Shown here one piece after another: positions 23,744 to 32,430 of a stretch of 44,710 nucleotides of DNA. Positions within the stretch are counted from its first letter, which is position 1. Each line of letters starts with the position of its first letter. This DNA is from an uncultured Flavobacterium sp. (lineage in GTDB: Bacteria; Bacteroidota; Bacteroidia; Flavobacteriales; Flavobacteriaceae), in NCBI RefSeq assembly GCF_946481155.1, contig NZ_CAMLMK010000009.1:1-44710 (forward strand), written 5' to 3'. The notes below the pieces were generated by a model, which was not told where the DNA came from, ran no database searches, and saw only the letters and a list, made by a program, of their open reading frames with translations. The translations under genes were made by a program, and so were the position numbers.

Positions 23744-24285
23744 TTTGCTGACGTGAATTTCTTGTTTGCTTGTTGCGATTCAATTTTTTCTTTCAAAATC
23801 ATTCTGGCTCTGGCCAGGTTAGATTTGGAGGTTCCGATGGTAATCTTCAGCATTTCTGCAATTTCCTTGTGGGAATAATCATCGATGACATAAAGATTGA
23901 AAACTAATCGGTACCGGTCGGGAAGCTGTTGGATGATGCTGACCAGGAAATCCATTGAAATCAGTTCGTCTTCAACTTCAACTTCTGAAGAATCGGGAAT
24001 GTTTTCATGAATGATCTCAAAAATGCCCTCGGTACGATACTTCTGCAGAATATTGTTGATCATTACCCTTTTTGCCCAACCTTCAAAAGAACCTTTAAAC
24101 TCAAACTTATTTATTTTCTCAAAGATCAATATGAATCCATCCTGCAAATTGTCTTCGGCTTCCGTATAATTTCTTGAATACTTTAAACTGACGCCGAATA
24201 ATTTAGGGGCAAGGAGTTTGTACAGCTGTTCCTGAGCAGCCGTATCATTCCTCTGACAATCATATATAATCTGTTCTAACCCCAA
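23740..24285 (-). CDS. ECF-type RNA polymerase sigma factor
   Basis: A 181-residue sigma-70 family factor of the extracytoplasmic-function class. Region 2 is seen in LKYSRNYTEAEDNLQDGFILIFEKINKFEFKG outline, with the promoter-melting FEGWAKRVMINNILQKYR helix. Region 4 carries the helix-turn-helix DYSHKEIAEMLKITIGTSKSNLARARMILKE pattern. The 4-base overlap with the downstream membrane-spanning gene argues for a sigma/anti-sigma pair, where the partner holds the sigma factor until an envelope signal arrives. The lipoprotein gene upstream ends 13 bases before this start and is probably in the same transcript. Confidence 0.93.
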   Translation of the reverse strand: MGLEQIIYDCQRNDTAAQEQLYKLLAPKLFGVSLKYSRNYTEAEDNLQDGFILIFEKINKFEFKGSFEGWAKRVMINNILQKYRTEGIFEIIHENIPDSSEVEVEDELISMDFLVSIIQQLPDRYRLVFNLYVIDDYSHKEIAEMLKITIGTSKSNLARARMILKEKIESQQANKKFTSAK

Positions 24286-24298
24286 AATAATACTTTAA

Positions 24299-24715
24299 TT
24301 ACTCGACGATAATGTCGTAAGTTAAAAACAAATCATCTCCGTTTTCATCTTTTCCCTGCCAGAATCTTAAGGTATATTCACCCGTATTCTCAGGTCTGAA
24401 TTTTAAATGTTGTGTAGCTACATTATTGCTTTGCAACGGCATGCAGCCACCGTTATTGTAATGAAATACGGTAGTTTCCACTGCAATAGTGCTTTCCGTA
24501 TCGGTACTTTCATAATAAAACTGATTGAACGCATAACAATCTGTCGGGCGAACAAATTTTACAGTAATGATATTCTCGCTGTTAGCATGGAAATTATTAG
24601 GTAATTCCACTTCACTCACAGGTAATAATTCTAATGTTACATCTTCTGTGTCCGAATCCTTGCTACAAGAAAGATAAAGGAAAGGAACCATCAGTAATAA
24701 AAAAATCTTTTTCAT
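24299..24715 (-). CDS. Small lipoprotein upstream of the ECF sigma gene
   Basis: A 138-residue protein with a lipoprotein signal (MKKIFLLLMVPFLYLSC, Cys at about 17) and a mature part of mostly beta strands ending in GEYTLRFWQGKDENG. I do not recognise the family, although the C-terminal strand pattern resembles small protease-inhibitor-like beta folds. The frame opens upstream to 24775, but that would put the first codons inside the recA terminator, so the ATG at 24715 (or 24721) is preferred. It lies 13 bases from the ECF sigma gene and may be part of the same envelope-sensing unit. Confidence 0.8.
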   Translation of the reverse strand: MKKIFLLLMVPFLYLSCSKDSDTEDVTLELLPVSEVELPNNFHANSENIITVKFVRPTDCYAFNQFYYESTDTESTIAVETTVFHYNNGGCMPLQSNNVATQHLKFRPENTGEYTLRFWQGKDENGDDLFLTYDIIVE

Positions 24716-24773
24716 TGTCATCGTGTTTGTATCTATAGGATGCAAAATTTTAAAAAGGTTGCGTGTAAAAAAC

Positions 24774-24800
24774 AAAAATCCCGAAAATATCGGGATTTTT
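24774..24800 (-). terminator. Terminator of recA
   Basis: Stem AAAAATCCCGA (24774-24784) with TCGGGATTTTT (24790-24800), 11 bp, 5-base loop, and T-run on the minus strand. Confidence 0.9.
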
Positions 24801-24805
24801 ATTAG

Positions 24806-25810
24806 TTAGTTGTTTTGTGCTTTTATCAGATCTTTGATTTTTTGTTCCAATTCGTCCATTAATTCCGGATTGTCTTTAATCAGAGCTTTTACGGCATCAC
24901 GTCCCTGTCCTAATTTCGTGTCGCCATAGCTGAACCATGAACCGCTTTTCTTGATGATCTCAAATTCAACGGCTAAATCTAAAACTTCTCCGGTTTTGGA
25001 AATTCCTTCACCATACATAATGTCAAATTCCGCGGTACGGAAAGGCGGCGCCACTTTATTCTTAACGATTTTCACTTTGGTACGGTTACCCAACACCATT
25101 TCACCGTCTTTAATCTGTGTCGATTTACGGATGTCGATACGAACCGAAGCATAGAACTTCAAGGCGTTACCACCCGTAGTCGTTTCCGGATTCCCGAACA
25201 TCACCCCGATTTTCTCACGCAACTGGTTGATGAAGAAAACGGTACAGTTCGTTTTGTTGATGGTTCCGGTTAATTTTCTAAGTGCCTGCGACATCAAACG
25301 CGCGTGCAATCCCATTTTGGAATCACCCATTTCGCCTTCAATCTCGCTTTTCGGCGTTAATGCGGCTACCGAGTCAATTACCACTAAATCAATGGCGCCG
25401 GAACGGATAAGATTCTCAGCGATTTCCAAAGCCTGCTCTCCATTGTCCGGCTGTGATATAATAAGGTTGTCGATATCGACTCCTAATTTCTGTGCATAAA
25501 AACGATCGAAAGCATGTTCCGCATCGATAAAGGCAGCAATTCCGCCGGCTTTCTGGGCTTCGGCAATGGCGTGTAAGGTTAAGGTCGTTTTACCCGAAGA
25601 TTCCGGACCGTAGATTTCAATGACCCTTCCGCGCGGATAACCGTTTACCCCTAAGGCTAAATCGATCCCTAATGAACCGGACGGAATAGAATCAACTTCT
25701 TCCACCGCTGCATCTCCAAGCTTCATCACGGTTCCTTTTCCGTAGGTCTTGTCTAATTTGTCTAATGTTAATTGTAAGGCTTTTAATTTTGCTTCTTTTT
25801 CTGAACTCAT
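24806..25810 (-). CDS. recA: Recombinase RecA
   Basis: Forms filaments on single-stranded DNA, catalyses strand exchange and triggers LexA self-cleavage where LexA exists. The 334-residue protein carries Walker A GPESSGKT, Walker [11 protein letters not shown], loop region [22 protein letters not shown], and the C-terminal region typical of the family. The frame extends 35 codons upstream to 25915, but those residues are not conserved and the ATG at 25810 begins the normal [13 protein letters not shown] sequence. It is divergent from trhO and separated by about 200 AT-rich bases. Confidence 0.98.
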   Translation of the reverse strand: MSSEKEAKLKALQLTLDKLDKTYGKGTVMKLGDAAVEEVDSIPSGSLGIDLALGVNGYPRGRVIEIYGPESSGKTTLTLHAIAEAQKAGGIAAFIDAEHAFDRFYAQKLGVDIDNLIISQPDNGEQALEIAENLIRSGAIDLVVIDSVAALTPKSEIEGEMGDSKMGLHARLMSQALRKLTGTINKTNCTVFFINQLREKIGVMFGNPETTTGGNALKFYASVRIDIRKSTQIKDGEMVLGNRTKVKIVKNKVAPPFRTAEFDIMYGEGISKTGEVLDLAVEFEIIKKSGSWFSYGDTKLGQGRDAVKALIKDNPELMDELEQKIKDLIKAQNN

Positions 25811-25921
25811 GGCTATCAAATTTTTGTAAAAATAATGTTTTTTTCGAAGTTTCAAATACAATCTTATCAACAGTGTGATTTCTTTTAAAATTAATTTTAA
25901 TGCATTGATAATCAATATATT

Positions 25922-25950
25922 TTGAAATTAATTTTAAATGATTATTTTTG
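25922..25950 (+). promoter_or_regulatory. Bacteroidetes promoter of trhO
   Basis: TTG (25922-25924), 18-base spacer, TATTTTTG (25943-25950): an exact match to the consensus, 58 bases before the ATG at 26008. Confidence 0.65.
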
Positions 25951-26007
25951 CACCGGATTCTTCCATTTAGAGTCCTGAAATACATTTCTCACTTAAACGT
26001 TTATAGC

Positions 26008-27381
26008 ATGCAACTGTATAACACCTTAAGCGCAGAAGAAAGAGCCGAACTGATCGATCAGGCGGGAAAACAAAGACTGACTTTGTCTTTCTATGCGTAT
26101 GCCAACATTGAAAACCCACAACAATTCAGAGACGATTTATTTTTAGTTTGGAACAGACTGGACGCTTTAGGCCGTACGTATGTCGCCAAAGAAGGAATCA
26201 ATGCGCAAATGTCGGTTCCGGCCGAAAATTTCGAAGCCTTCCGTGATACTTTGGAAGCTTATGATTTTATGAAAGGCATCCGACTGAATGTTGCCGTGGA
26301 ACATGATGACCATTCTTTCCTGAAGCTGACGGTGAAAGTCCGCCATAAAATTGTAGCGGACGGATTAAACGATGACACTTTCGACGTAACCAATAAAGGA
26401 ATCCATCTAAAAGCGAGAGAATTTAATGAATTGCTGGAAGATCCGAACACGATTGTGGTAGATTTCAGAAACCATTACGAAAGCGAAATCGGTCATTTTA
26501 AAGGGGCAATCACGCCAGATGTGGATACTTTCCGTGAATCGTTGCCCATCATTAACGAGCAATTAAAAGAGTACAAAGAAGATAAAAAACTTTTGATGTA
26601 TTGTACAGGAGGTATCCGATGCGAAAAAGCGTCTGCCTATTTCAAGCATCAGGGTTTCAAAAATGTATACCAGCTGGAAGGCGGAATCATTCAATACGCC
26701 AAACAGATTAAAGAAGAAGGCCTTGAAAGTAAATTCATCGGAAAGAACTTCGTATTCGATCATCGCTTAGGAGAAAGAATCACAGACGATATCGTTGCCA
26801 ACTGCCACCAATGCGGAAAACCATGCGATACGCACGTGAATTGTGCCAATGAAGCATGTCATTTACTGTTCATCCAATGTGACGAATGTGCGGAGACCAT
26901 GCACAACTGCTGTTCAACGGATTGCGTGGAGATGATCCATCTTCCGGAAGAAAAACAAAAAGAATTACGCCGAGGCATTAAGAACGGCAACATGGTTTTC
27001 AAAAAAGGGAAATCAGATGCCCTGAAATTTAAACAGAGCGGGGAACGCAATATTTTTGAAGAATTAGCGAAGCAACCTGTAAAAGTAAGCACGGTAACGC
27101 AAATCAGAAAAAAGAAAACAGTTAAGCAAGTTTTGATTGGAAAAGGCGAGCACTTTTTCACTAAAGCGAGCGTGGGCCAGTTCTTAATTGAAAACCAGGA
27201 AATTATAACGGGAGATAAGATTCTGATTTCGGGACCAACCACCGGCGAACAGGAATTAATCATCGAAAAAATGTTTGTGAACGGAAAAGAAAATACGAAG
27301 GCATCCAAAGGCGATAAAATCACTTTTGAAGTACCTTTCCGCATCCGGTTATCCGATAAATTATTCAAAATTTTAGAATAA
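26008..27381 (+). CDS. trhO: tRNA uridine(34) hydroxylase with extra C-terminal domain
   Basis: Rhodanese-family enzyme that forms 5-hydroxyuridine at tRNA position 34 using oxygen. It has an N-terminal ferredoxin-like domain (LTLSFYAYANI to SFLKLTVKVRHK), the rhodanese domain with catalytic Cys199 in YCTGGIRCEKA, and the Cys-rich C-terminal segment (266-306) with CHQCGKPC and CDECAETMHNCC. E. coli TrhO is about 350 residues; here 457. Residues about 365-457 form an additional domain with GDKILISGP and a V/I-rich beta pattern that resembles the C-terminal domain of U32 peptidases. A frame open to a TTG at 25948 overlaps the promoter, so the ATG at 26008 is the start. Confidence 0.93.
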   Translation: MQLYNTLSAEERAELIDQAGKQRLTLSFYAYANIENPQQFRDDLFLVWNRLDALGRTYVAKEGINAQMSVPAENFEAFRDTLEAYDFMKGIRLNVAVEHDDHSFLKLTVKVRHKIVADGLNDDTFDVTNKGIHLKAREFNELLEDPNTIVVDFRNHYESEIGHFKGAITPDVDTFRESLPIINEQLKEYKEDKKLLMYCTGGIRCEKASAYFKHQGFKNVYQLEGGIIQYAKQIKEEGLESKFIGKNFVFDHRLGERITDDIVANCHQCGKPCDTHVNCANEACHLLFIQCDECAETMHNCCSTDCVEMIHLPEEKQKELRRGIKNGNMVFKKGKSDALKFKQSGERNIFEELAKQPVKVSTVTQIRKKKTVKQVLIGKGEHFFTKASVGQFLIENQEIITGDKILISGPTTGEQELIIEKMFVNGKENTKASKGDKITFEVPFRIRLSDKLFKILE

Positions 27382-27404
27382 AAACATTCTAAAATACTAA
27401 TACT

Positions 27405-27440
27405 AAACCTGCTGCGTTTTAATACTGTGGCAGGTTTTTT
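27405..27440 (+). terminator. Terminator after trhO
   Basis: Stem AAACCTGC (27405-27412) with GCAGGTTT (27430-27437), 17-base loop, T-run. Confidence 0.6.
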
Positions 27441-27477
27441 CATTTGTATGAAAATTAAGGATTGGCGATTTTCAGGC

Positions 27478-27510
27478 TTGCAGGTTTGCAACTAAAAAAC
27501 ACTATCTTTA
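27478..27510 (+). promoter_or_regulatory. Possible promoter of the RicT-like gene
   Basis: TTG (27478-27480), 22-base spacer, TATCTTTA (27503-27510), one mismatch to the -7 consensus. Confidence 0.4.
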
Positions 27511-27573
27511 CACACAAAATTAATTTAGCAAAAGTAGTCCGCCACGGTGGACGATCACTATATATTCAAAATT

Positions 27574-28881
27574 ATGGCATGTAACAGTTGTTCAACTTCC
27601 GATGGCGGTGCGCCAAAGGGGTGTAAAAATAATGGGACTTGCGGCACCGATAGCTGCAACAAATTAACTGTTTTTGATTGGTTGGCAAACATGACGCTTC
27701 CGGGCGGTCAGGAGCCTTTCGACTGCGTGGAAGTACGCTTCAAAAACGGAAGAAAAGAATTTTACCGCAATACCGAAAAACTAACCTTAAGCATCGGGGA
27801 TATCGTTGCGACCGAAGCGTCGCCGGGCCATGATGTAGGGATCGTTACGTTAACTGGCGAGCTGGTAAAAGTACAAATGAAGAAAAAGGCGGTAAACCAC
27901 GAAGGGGAAGTGCCGAAAATCTATAGAAAAGCATCTCAAAAAGACATTGATATCTGGAGTGATGCCCGTGATAAGGAAGATCCGATGAAAGTGCGTGCGC
28001 GTGAGATCGCTATCGCCTTAAAACTGGAAATGAAAATCTCGGATATTGAATTCCAGGGCGATGGTTCCAAAGCGACATTCTACTATACGGCAAACGACCG
28101 CGTCGATTTCCGTCAGTTAATCAAGGATTTTGCCAAAGAATTCAGCACGAGAATCGAAATGAAGCAGGTTGGTTTCCGTCAGGAAGCGGCACGTTTGGGC
28201 GGAATCGGTTCTTGCGGACGCGAATTGTGCTGTTCGACCTGGTTAACTGATTTCAGAAGCGTAAATACATCAGCGGCACGTTACCAGCAATTGTCACTGA
28301 ATCCGCAAAAATTAGCGGGACAGTGCGGGAAACTGAAATGCTGTCTGAACTACGAATTAGATACTTATCTTGATGCATTAAAAGGTTTTCCGGAAATGGA
28401 AACCAAATTATATACCGAAAAAGGCGAAGCTGTTTGCCAGAAAATCGACATTTTCAAAGGCCTGATGTGGTTTGCTTATGTAGGCAACTATGCGCAATGG
28501 CACGTACTGAAAGTGGATCAGGTGAAAGAAATCATGGCGCTCAACAAGCAAAAAACGAAAGTGGAATCACTTGAGGATTATGCTGTGGAAATGGTTCAGG
28601 AAGAAGAGAAAAACTTCCAGAATGCAGTGGGTCAGGACAGCTTGACGCGTTTCGATCAGCCAAAGAAAAAGAAACGCCCGAACAAAAAACGTCCAAACGC
28701 CGTAGCAGAAAAGAAAGGTGAAGGAGGCGAAAGAACCGAAAGAGCTATACGACCGGCCAATGCAGACAATCAGAATAAAAATGCGGATAATCCGAACAAA
28801 AATTCTGAGAATCAAAACAGAAATCACAGAAGACCCAATAGAAACAAACCCTCTAACGATAAAAATGCTTCAAAAGAATAA
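27574..28881 (+). CDS. PSP1/RicT family iron-sulfur protein
   Basis: A 435-residue cytoplasmic protein of the PSP1 C-terminal (YaaT/RicT) family, whose Bacillus member belongs to a complex affecting mRNA processing. The core contains GIGSCGRELCCSTW and QCGKLKCCLNYE, Cys clusters that ligate Fe-S in RicT. The N-terminus adds a Cys-rich stretch (Cys3, 6, 17, 23, 28) typical of the Bacteroidetes form. The last 60 residues are basic and then Asn-rich, low complexity and likely disordered. The ATG at 27574 is chosen over a GTG at 27547. The 3' end overlaps gldH by 17 bases. The role in Bacteroidetes is not established. Confidence 0.9.
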   Translation: MACNSCSTSDGGAPKGCKNNGTCGTDSCNKLTVFDWLANMTLPGGQEPFDCVEVRFKNGRKEFYRNTEKLTLSIGDIVATEASPGHDVGIVTLTGELVKVQMKKKAVNHEGEVPKIYRKASQKDIDIWSDARDKEDPMKVRAREIAIALKLEMKISDIEFQGDGSKATFYYTANDRVDFRQLIKDFAKEFSTRIEMKQVGFRQEAARLGGIGSCGRELCCSTWLTDFRSVNTSAARYQQLSLNPQKLAGQCGKLKCCLNYELDTYLDALKGFPEMETKLYTEKGEAVCQKIDIFKGLMWFAYVGNYAQWHVLKVDQVKEIMALNKQKTKVESLEDYAVEMVQEEEKNFQNAVGQDSLTRFDQPKKKKRPNKKRPNAVAEKKGEGGERTERAIRPANADNQNKNADNPNKNSENQNRNHRRPNRNKPSNDKNASKE

Positions 28882-29356
28882 AATCTTATTATTTGGAATG
28901 GCTTTGTCCTTATCGCTACTGTCGTGTGATAAGAAAAGAGTCTTTGACGAGTATCAGCAAATCGATGGTTCCTGGCATAAAAAACAAAAAGTAACTTTCG
29001 CTTTCGAACAAAAAGATACGGTTCAGGATTACAATATGTACGTGAATATCAGAAATACTAATGAGTATCCTTATAACAACTTATTCCTGATCGTATCGAT
29101 GCTGCAACCCGACGGTGTGACCAAAGTTGATACCCTGGAATACCAAATGGCCAATCCGGATGGAAGCCTTATGGGAGAAGGGTTTTCAGATGTAAAGGAA
29201 AGCAAGTTGTGGTACAAGGAAAATGCAAGATTTCCGAAAGCGGGGAAGTATGTGGTCAGCATACAGCAGGCGGTTCGGGAAACCGGAAAAGTTCCGGGCG
29301 TAGAACAATTGCAGGGTGTTTCGGAAGTAGGTTTTAGAATAGAAAAAACGAATTAA
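28865..29356 (+). CDS. gldH: Gliding motility lipoprotein GldH
   Basis: A 163-residue lipoprotein required for gliding in Flavobacterium johnsoniae. The signal ends LSLLSC (acylated Cys at 21), followed by the family start DKKRVFDEYQQIDGSWHKK and the central PYNNLFLIVSMLQPDG segment. The start ATG overlaps the last 17 bases of the RicT-like gene; longer frames upstream are only that gene's shadow. The penicillin-binding protein gene follows after one base, so gldH, ricT and the PBP gene are probably one transcript. GldH is associated with the Bacteroidetes motility and T9SS machinery, consistent with the cargo genes downstream. Confidence 0.95.
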   Translation: MLQKNKILLFGMALSLSLLSCDKKRVFDEYQQIDGSWHKKQKVTFAFEQKDTVQDYNMYVNIRNTNEYPYNNLFLIVSMLQPDGVTKVDTLEYQMANPDGSLMGEGFSDVKESKLWYKENARFPKAGKYVVSIQQAVRETGKVPGVEQLQGVSEVGFRIEKTN

Positions 29357-29357
29357 A

Positions 29358-31658
29358 ATGGCGCTAATCAATAATAAAAAAGAAGATTTTTCTCCTTACG
29401 TAAAGAAATTCTGGAAATTGTTTTTTTACTGTTTTGGAGGAGGAATTTTATTTTTCCTTTTCGCTTCATGGGGACTTTTCGGGTCGATGCCATCGTTTGA
29501 TGAATTGGAGAATCCGAATTCAAATGTAGCAACCGAAATCATTTCTTCGGATGGAGTAACCATCGGGAAATTCTATCTCGAAAACAGGACCCCGGTAAAA
29601 TTCGCCGAATTGCCGGATCATCTGGTTAAGGCGCTAATCGCTACGGAAGACGAGCGTTTTTACGAGCATTCGGGTATTGATACCAAAGGAACGCTTCGTG
29701 CGGCATTAAGCTTAGGAAGCAGCGGTGGAGCTAGTACACTTACGCAGCAGTTGGCGAAAAACCTTTTCCACGGAGAAGGGTCCAAGTTCTTTCTGTTCCG
29801 TATTATCCAAAAAGCAAAAGAGTGGATTATTGCAACCAAACTGGAGCGTCAGTATACCAAAAAGGAAATCATTGCCCACTATCTGAATACAGTGGATTTC
29901 GTTAATACAGCGGTTGGAATCCGTTCGGCGTCAAAAGTATATTTCGGGAAAGAACCTAAAGACTTAACCGTTGATGAAGCGGCTATGTTTGTGGGAATGC
30001 TTAAGAATCCGTCATTGTTCAACCCGGTACGCCGTTTGCAGAAAGTAACCGACCGACGTAATGTGGTGTTGCACCAGATGGAAAAGAACAAATTCTTAAC
30101 CAAAGAAAGAAAGGAATTCTTCCAGGCAAAACCGATCGTTTTAAAATTCACGCCGGAAAGCCATATTGAAGGAAGCGCAACTTATTTCAGAGAATATCTG
30201 CGTGACTTCATGAAAAAATGGGTGAAAGACAATCCGAAAAAAGACGGTGACGGCGAATATGATATCTATCGTGACGGACTGAAAATCTACACGACCATCG
30301 ATTCCAGAATGCAACAGTATGCCGAAGAAGCTGCTTCAGAGCACTTGGCAAACTTGCAGGAGGAATTTAATAAAAGACAGGAGAAAAACACGAATGCTCC
30401 ATTTACGGGGATTACCGAGGCAGAAACAAAACAAATCATGGAGCGCTCGATGAAAAATTCAGAGCGCTGGCGTATCATGAAGGAACGCGGTTTTGATGAG
30501 GATAAAATCATAAAATCATTTGATGTTAAGACCAAAATGAAAGTCTTCACCTGGAAAGGAGAGAAAGACACAACCATAACACCACGCGATTCCATTTTAT
30601 ATTACAAGCATTTCCTTCAGACAGGAATGATGGCAATGGAGCCGCAAACCGGGCATGTAAAAGCATGGGTAGGCGGAATCAATTACAAGCATTTCCAATA
30701 CGATCACGTTGGTCAGGGAGCAAGACAGGTAGGGTCAACATTTAAGCCGTTCCTATATGCTACAGCAATTGAGCAGTTAAAAATGTCTCCATGTGATTCG
30801 ATTGTCGATTCTCCGTTTACGATGCCGAAAGGGCGTTATGGTATTGATGCCGACTGGACGCCAAAGAATTCCACAGGAAATTACCGTGGTTTGGTGAACC
30901 TGAAATCGGCCTTAGCGAATTCCATTAATACGGTTTCTGCTAAACTGATCGATAAAGTAGGTCCTGAAGCGGTTGTAGATATGACAAAAAAGCTTGGGGT
31001 TAGTTCTGAAATCCCTGTTCAGCCTTCCATTGCATTGGGTGCAGTTGATATTACGGTGGAAGAAATGGTGGCTGCTTTCAGTACGTTTGCCAATCAGGGC
31101 GTGTACATGAAACCGCAGGTAATCGTAAAAATCGTTGATAAAAATGGAGTGGTTTTATACGAACCGGTTCCGGAATCAAGGGATGTAATGAGTAAAGACG
31201 TAGCCTATACAATGATCAAACTGATGGAAGGGGTTACCGAATATGGTACGGGTTCCCGATTACGTTGGGGAAGCGCGCCGGAAGCAGCAAGAGTTACCGG
31301 AGTTCCATACAATTTAACAAATCCGATAGCCGGTAAAACGGGTACGTCGCAAAACAATTCCGATGGATGGTTTATAGGAATGGTGCCGAATTTGGCCGCA
31401 GGAATCTGGGTAGGTAACGAAGACCGATCCGCGCATTTTGAACAGACCAATATGGGACAGGGTGCCACAATGGCCTTGCCGATTTGGGGGATATTCATGA
31501 GGAAATGCTATGCTGATCCGAGCCTGAACGTTTCGCAGAAACCATTTGAAAAGCCGGAGAACTTCTCGATTAAAGTGGATTGCTGGACGCCTAAGAAAGA
31601 GGTCGTGGACAGTCTCGCCGTGGAAGAAGATACACAAACCGAAGAATTCGATTTCTAA
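29358..31658 (+). CDS. Class A penicillin-binding protein (PBP1A-like)
   Basis: Bifunctional peptidoglycan synthase with a transglycosylase that polymerises lipid II and a transpeptidase that crosslinks it. The 766-residue protein has an N-terminal TM (about 18-42), the GT51 motifs ATEDERFYEHSGID and STLTQQLAKNLF, and the transpeptidase motifs STFK (active-site Ser), SxN in SANSINTVSAK outline, and KTGT in AGKTGTSQNNSDGW. Family length is about 750-850. It starts one base after gldH. A terminator follows at 31663-31692. Confidence 0.96.
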   Translation: MALINNKKEDFSPYVKKFWKLFFYCFGGGILFFLFASWGLFGSMPSFDELENPNSNVATEIISSDGVTIGKFYLENRTPVKFAELPDHLVKALIATEDERFYEHSGIDTKGTLRAALSLGSSGGASTLTQQLAKNLFHGEGSKFFLFRIIQKAKEWIIATKLERQYTKKEIIAHYLNTVDFVNTAVGIRSASKVYFGKEPKDLTVDEAAMFVGMLKNPSLFNPVRRLQKVTDRRNVVLHQMEKNKFLTKERKEFFQAKPIVLKFTPESHIEGSATYFREYLRDFMKKWVKDNPKKDGDGEYDIYRDGLKIYTTIDSRMQQYAEEAASEHLANLQEEFNKRQEKNTNAPFTGITEAETKQIMERSMKNSERWRIMKERGFDEDKIIKSFDVKTKMKVFTWKGEKDTTITPRDSILYYKHFLQTGMMAMEPQTGHVKAWVGGINYKHFQYDHVGQGARQVGSTFKPFLYATAIEQLKMSPCDSIVDSPFTMPKGRYGIDADWTPKNSTGNYRGLVNLKSALANSINTVSAKLIDKVGPEAVVDMTKKLGVSSEIPVQPSIALGAVDITVEEMVAAFSTFANQGVYMKPQVIVKIVDKNGVVLYEPVPESRDVMSKDVAYTMIKLMEGVTEYGTGSRLRWGSAPEAARVTGVPYNLTNPIAGKTGTSQNNSDGWFIGMVPNLAAGIWVGNEDRSAHFEQTNMGQGATMALPIWGIFMRKCYADPSLNVSQKPFEKPENFSIKVDCWTPKKEVVDSLAVEEDTQTEEFDF

Positions 31659-31662
31659 ATAC

Positions 31663-31692
31663 AAAACGCCTTTTTTAAAAGGCGTTTTTTTT
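31663..31692 (+). terminator. Terminator after the PBP gene
   Basis: Stem AAAACGCC-TTTT (31663 onward) with AAAAGGCGTTTT (31677-31688), T-run to 31692. Confidence 0.9.
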
Positions 31693-31731
31693 ATACTTTT
31701 AGGGCCGTAATTAAACAAACACAAACTCCAG

Positions 31732-32430
31732 ATGATCAACAAAAAAGTGAGTAATGTCCAGGAAGCATTACACGATATAAAAGATGGGCAAACCATCATG
31801 TTGGGCGGGTTCGGCCTTTGCGGCATCCCGGAAAACAGCATTGCCGAATTAGTAAAAAAAGACGTGAAAGACCTGACCTGCATCTCCAATAATGCCGGGG
31901 TAGACGATTTCGGATTGGGATTATTGCTGCAAAAACGCCAGATTAAAAAAATGATTTCTTCGTATGTAGGCGAGAATGCAGAGTTCGAACGCCAGATGCT
32001 AAGCGGCGAACTGGATGTGGAATTAACGCCACAGGGAACTTTGGCAGAAAAATGCCGCGCGGCACAAGCCGGAATTCCTGCATTCTATACTCCTGCAGGC
32101 TACGGAACCGAAGTAGCAGAAGGAAAAGAAGCACGCGAATTCAACGGGAAAATGCATATCATGGAATTGGCTTACAAAGCTGATTTTTCCATAGTGAAAG
32201 CCTGGAAAGGGGATGAAGCCGGAAATTTAATTTTCAAAGGAACGGCAAGAAACTTCAATGCGTGTATGGCCGGTGCAGCGAAAATTACGATTGCTGAGGT
32301 GGAAGAATTAGTTCCTGCAGGAGAATTGGACCCAAACCAAATTCACATTCCGGGAATCATGGTACAGCGCATTTTCCAGGGAGAGAAATTTGAAAAGAGA
32401 ATTGAGCAACGTACTGTCAGACAAAAGTAA
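31732..32430 (+). CDS. scoA: 3-oxoacid CoA-transferase subunit A
   Basis: Alpha subunit of the enzyme that moves CoA between succinyl-CoA and acetoacetate, used in ketone-body and branched acid breakdown. The 232 residues show the CoA-binding [10 protein letters not shown] (about 24-33), [10 protein letters not shown], and the [25 protein letters not shown] block. The partner subunit is at 32854-33510. Normally scoA and scoB are adjacent; here a four-helix-bundle gene with repeat flanks intervenes. A box TACTTTTA at 31694-31701 could be a promoter but has no TTG partner. Confidence 0.95.
   Translation: MINKKVSNVQEALHDIKDGQTIMLGGFGLCGIPENSIAELVKKDVKDLTCISNNAGVDDFGLGLLLQKRQIKKMISSYVGENAEFERQMLSGELDVELTPQGTLAEKCRAAQAGIPAFYTPAGYGTEVAEGKEAREFNGKMHIMELAYKADFSIVKAWKGDEAGNLIFKGTARNFNACMAGAAKITIAEVEELVPAGELDPNQIHIPGIMVQRIFQGEKFEKRIEQRTVRQK

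Noticed and set aside
25811..25915. 35-codon N-terminal extension of recA
   Set aside because: Not conserved in RecA, very AT-rich, and the ATG at 25810 begins the normal sequence.
28718..28864. 49-codon N-terminal extension of gldH
   Set aside because: It is only the out-of-frame shadow of the RicT-like gene; the lipoprotein signal starts at 28865.
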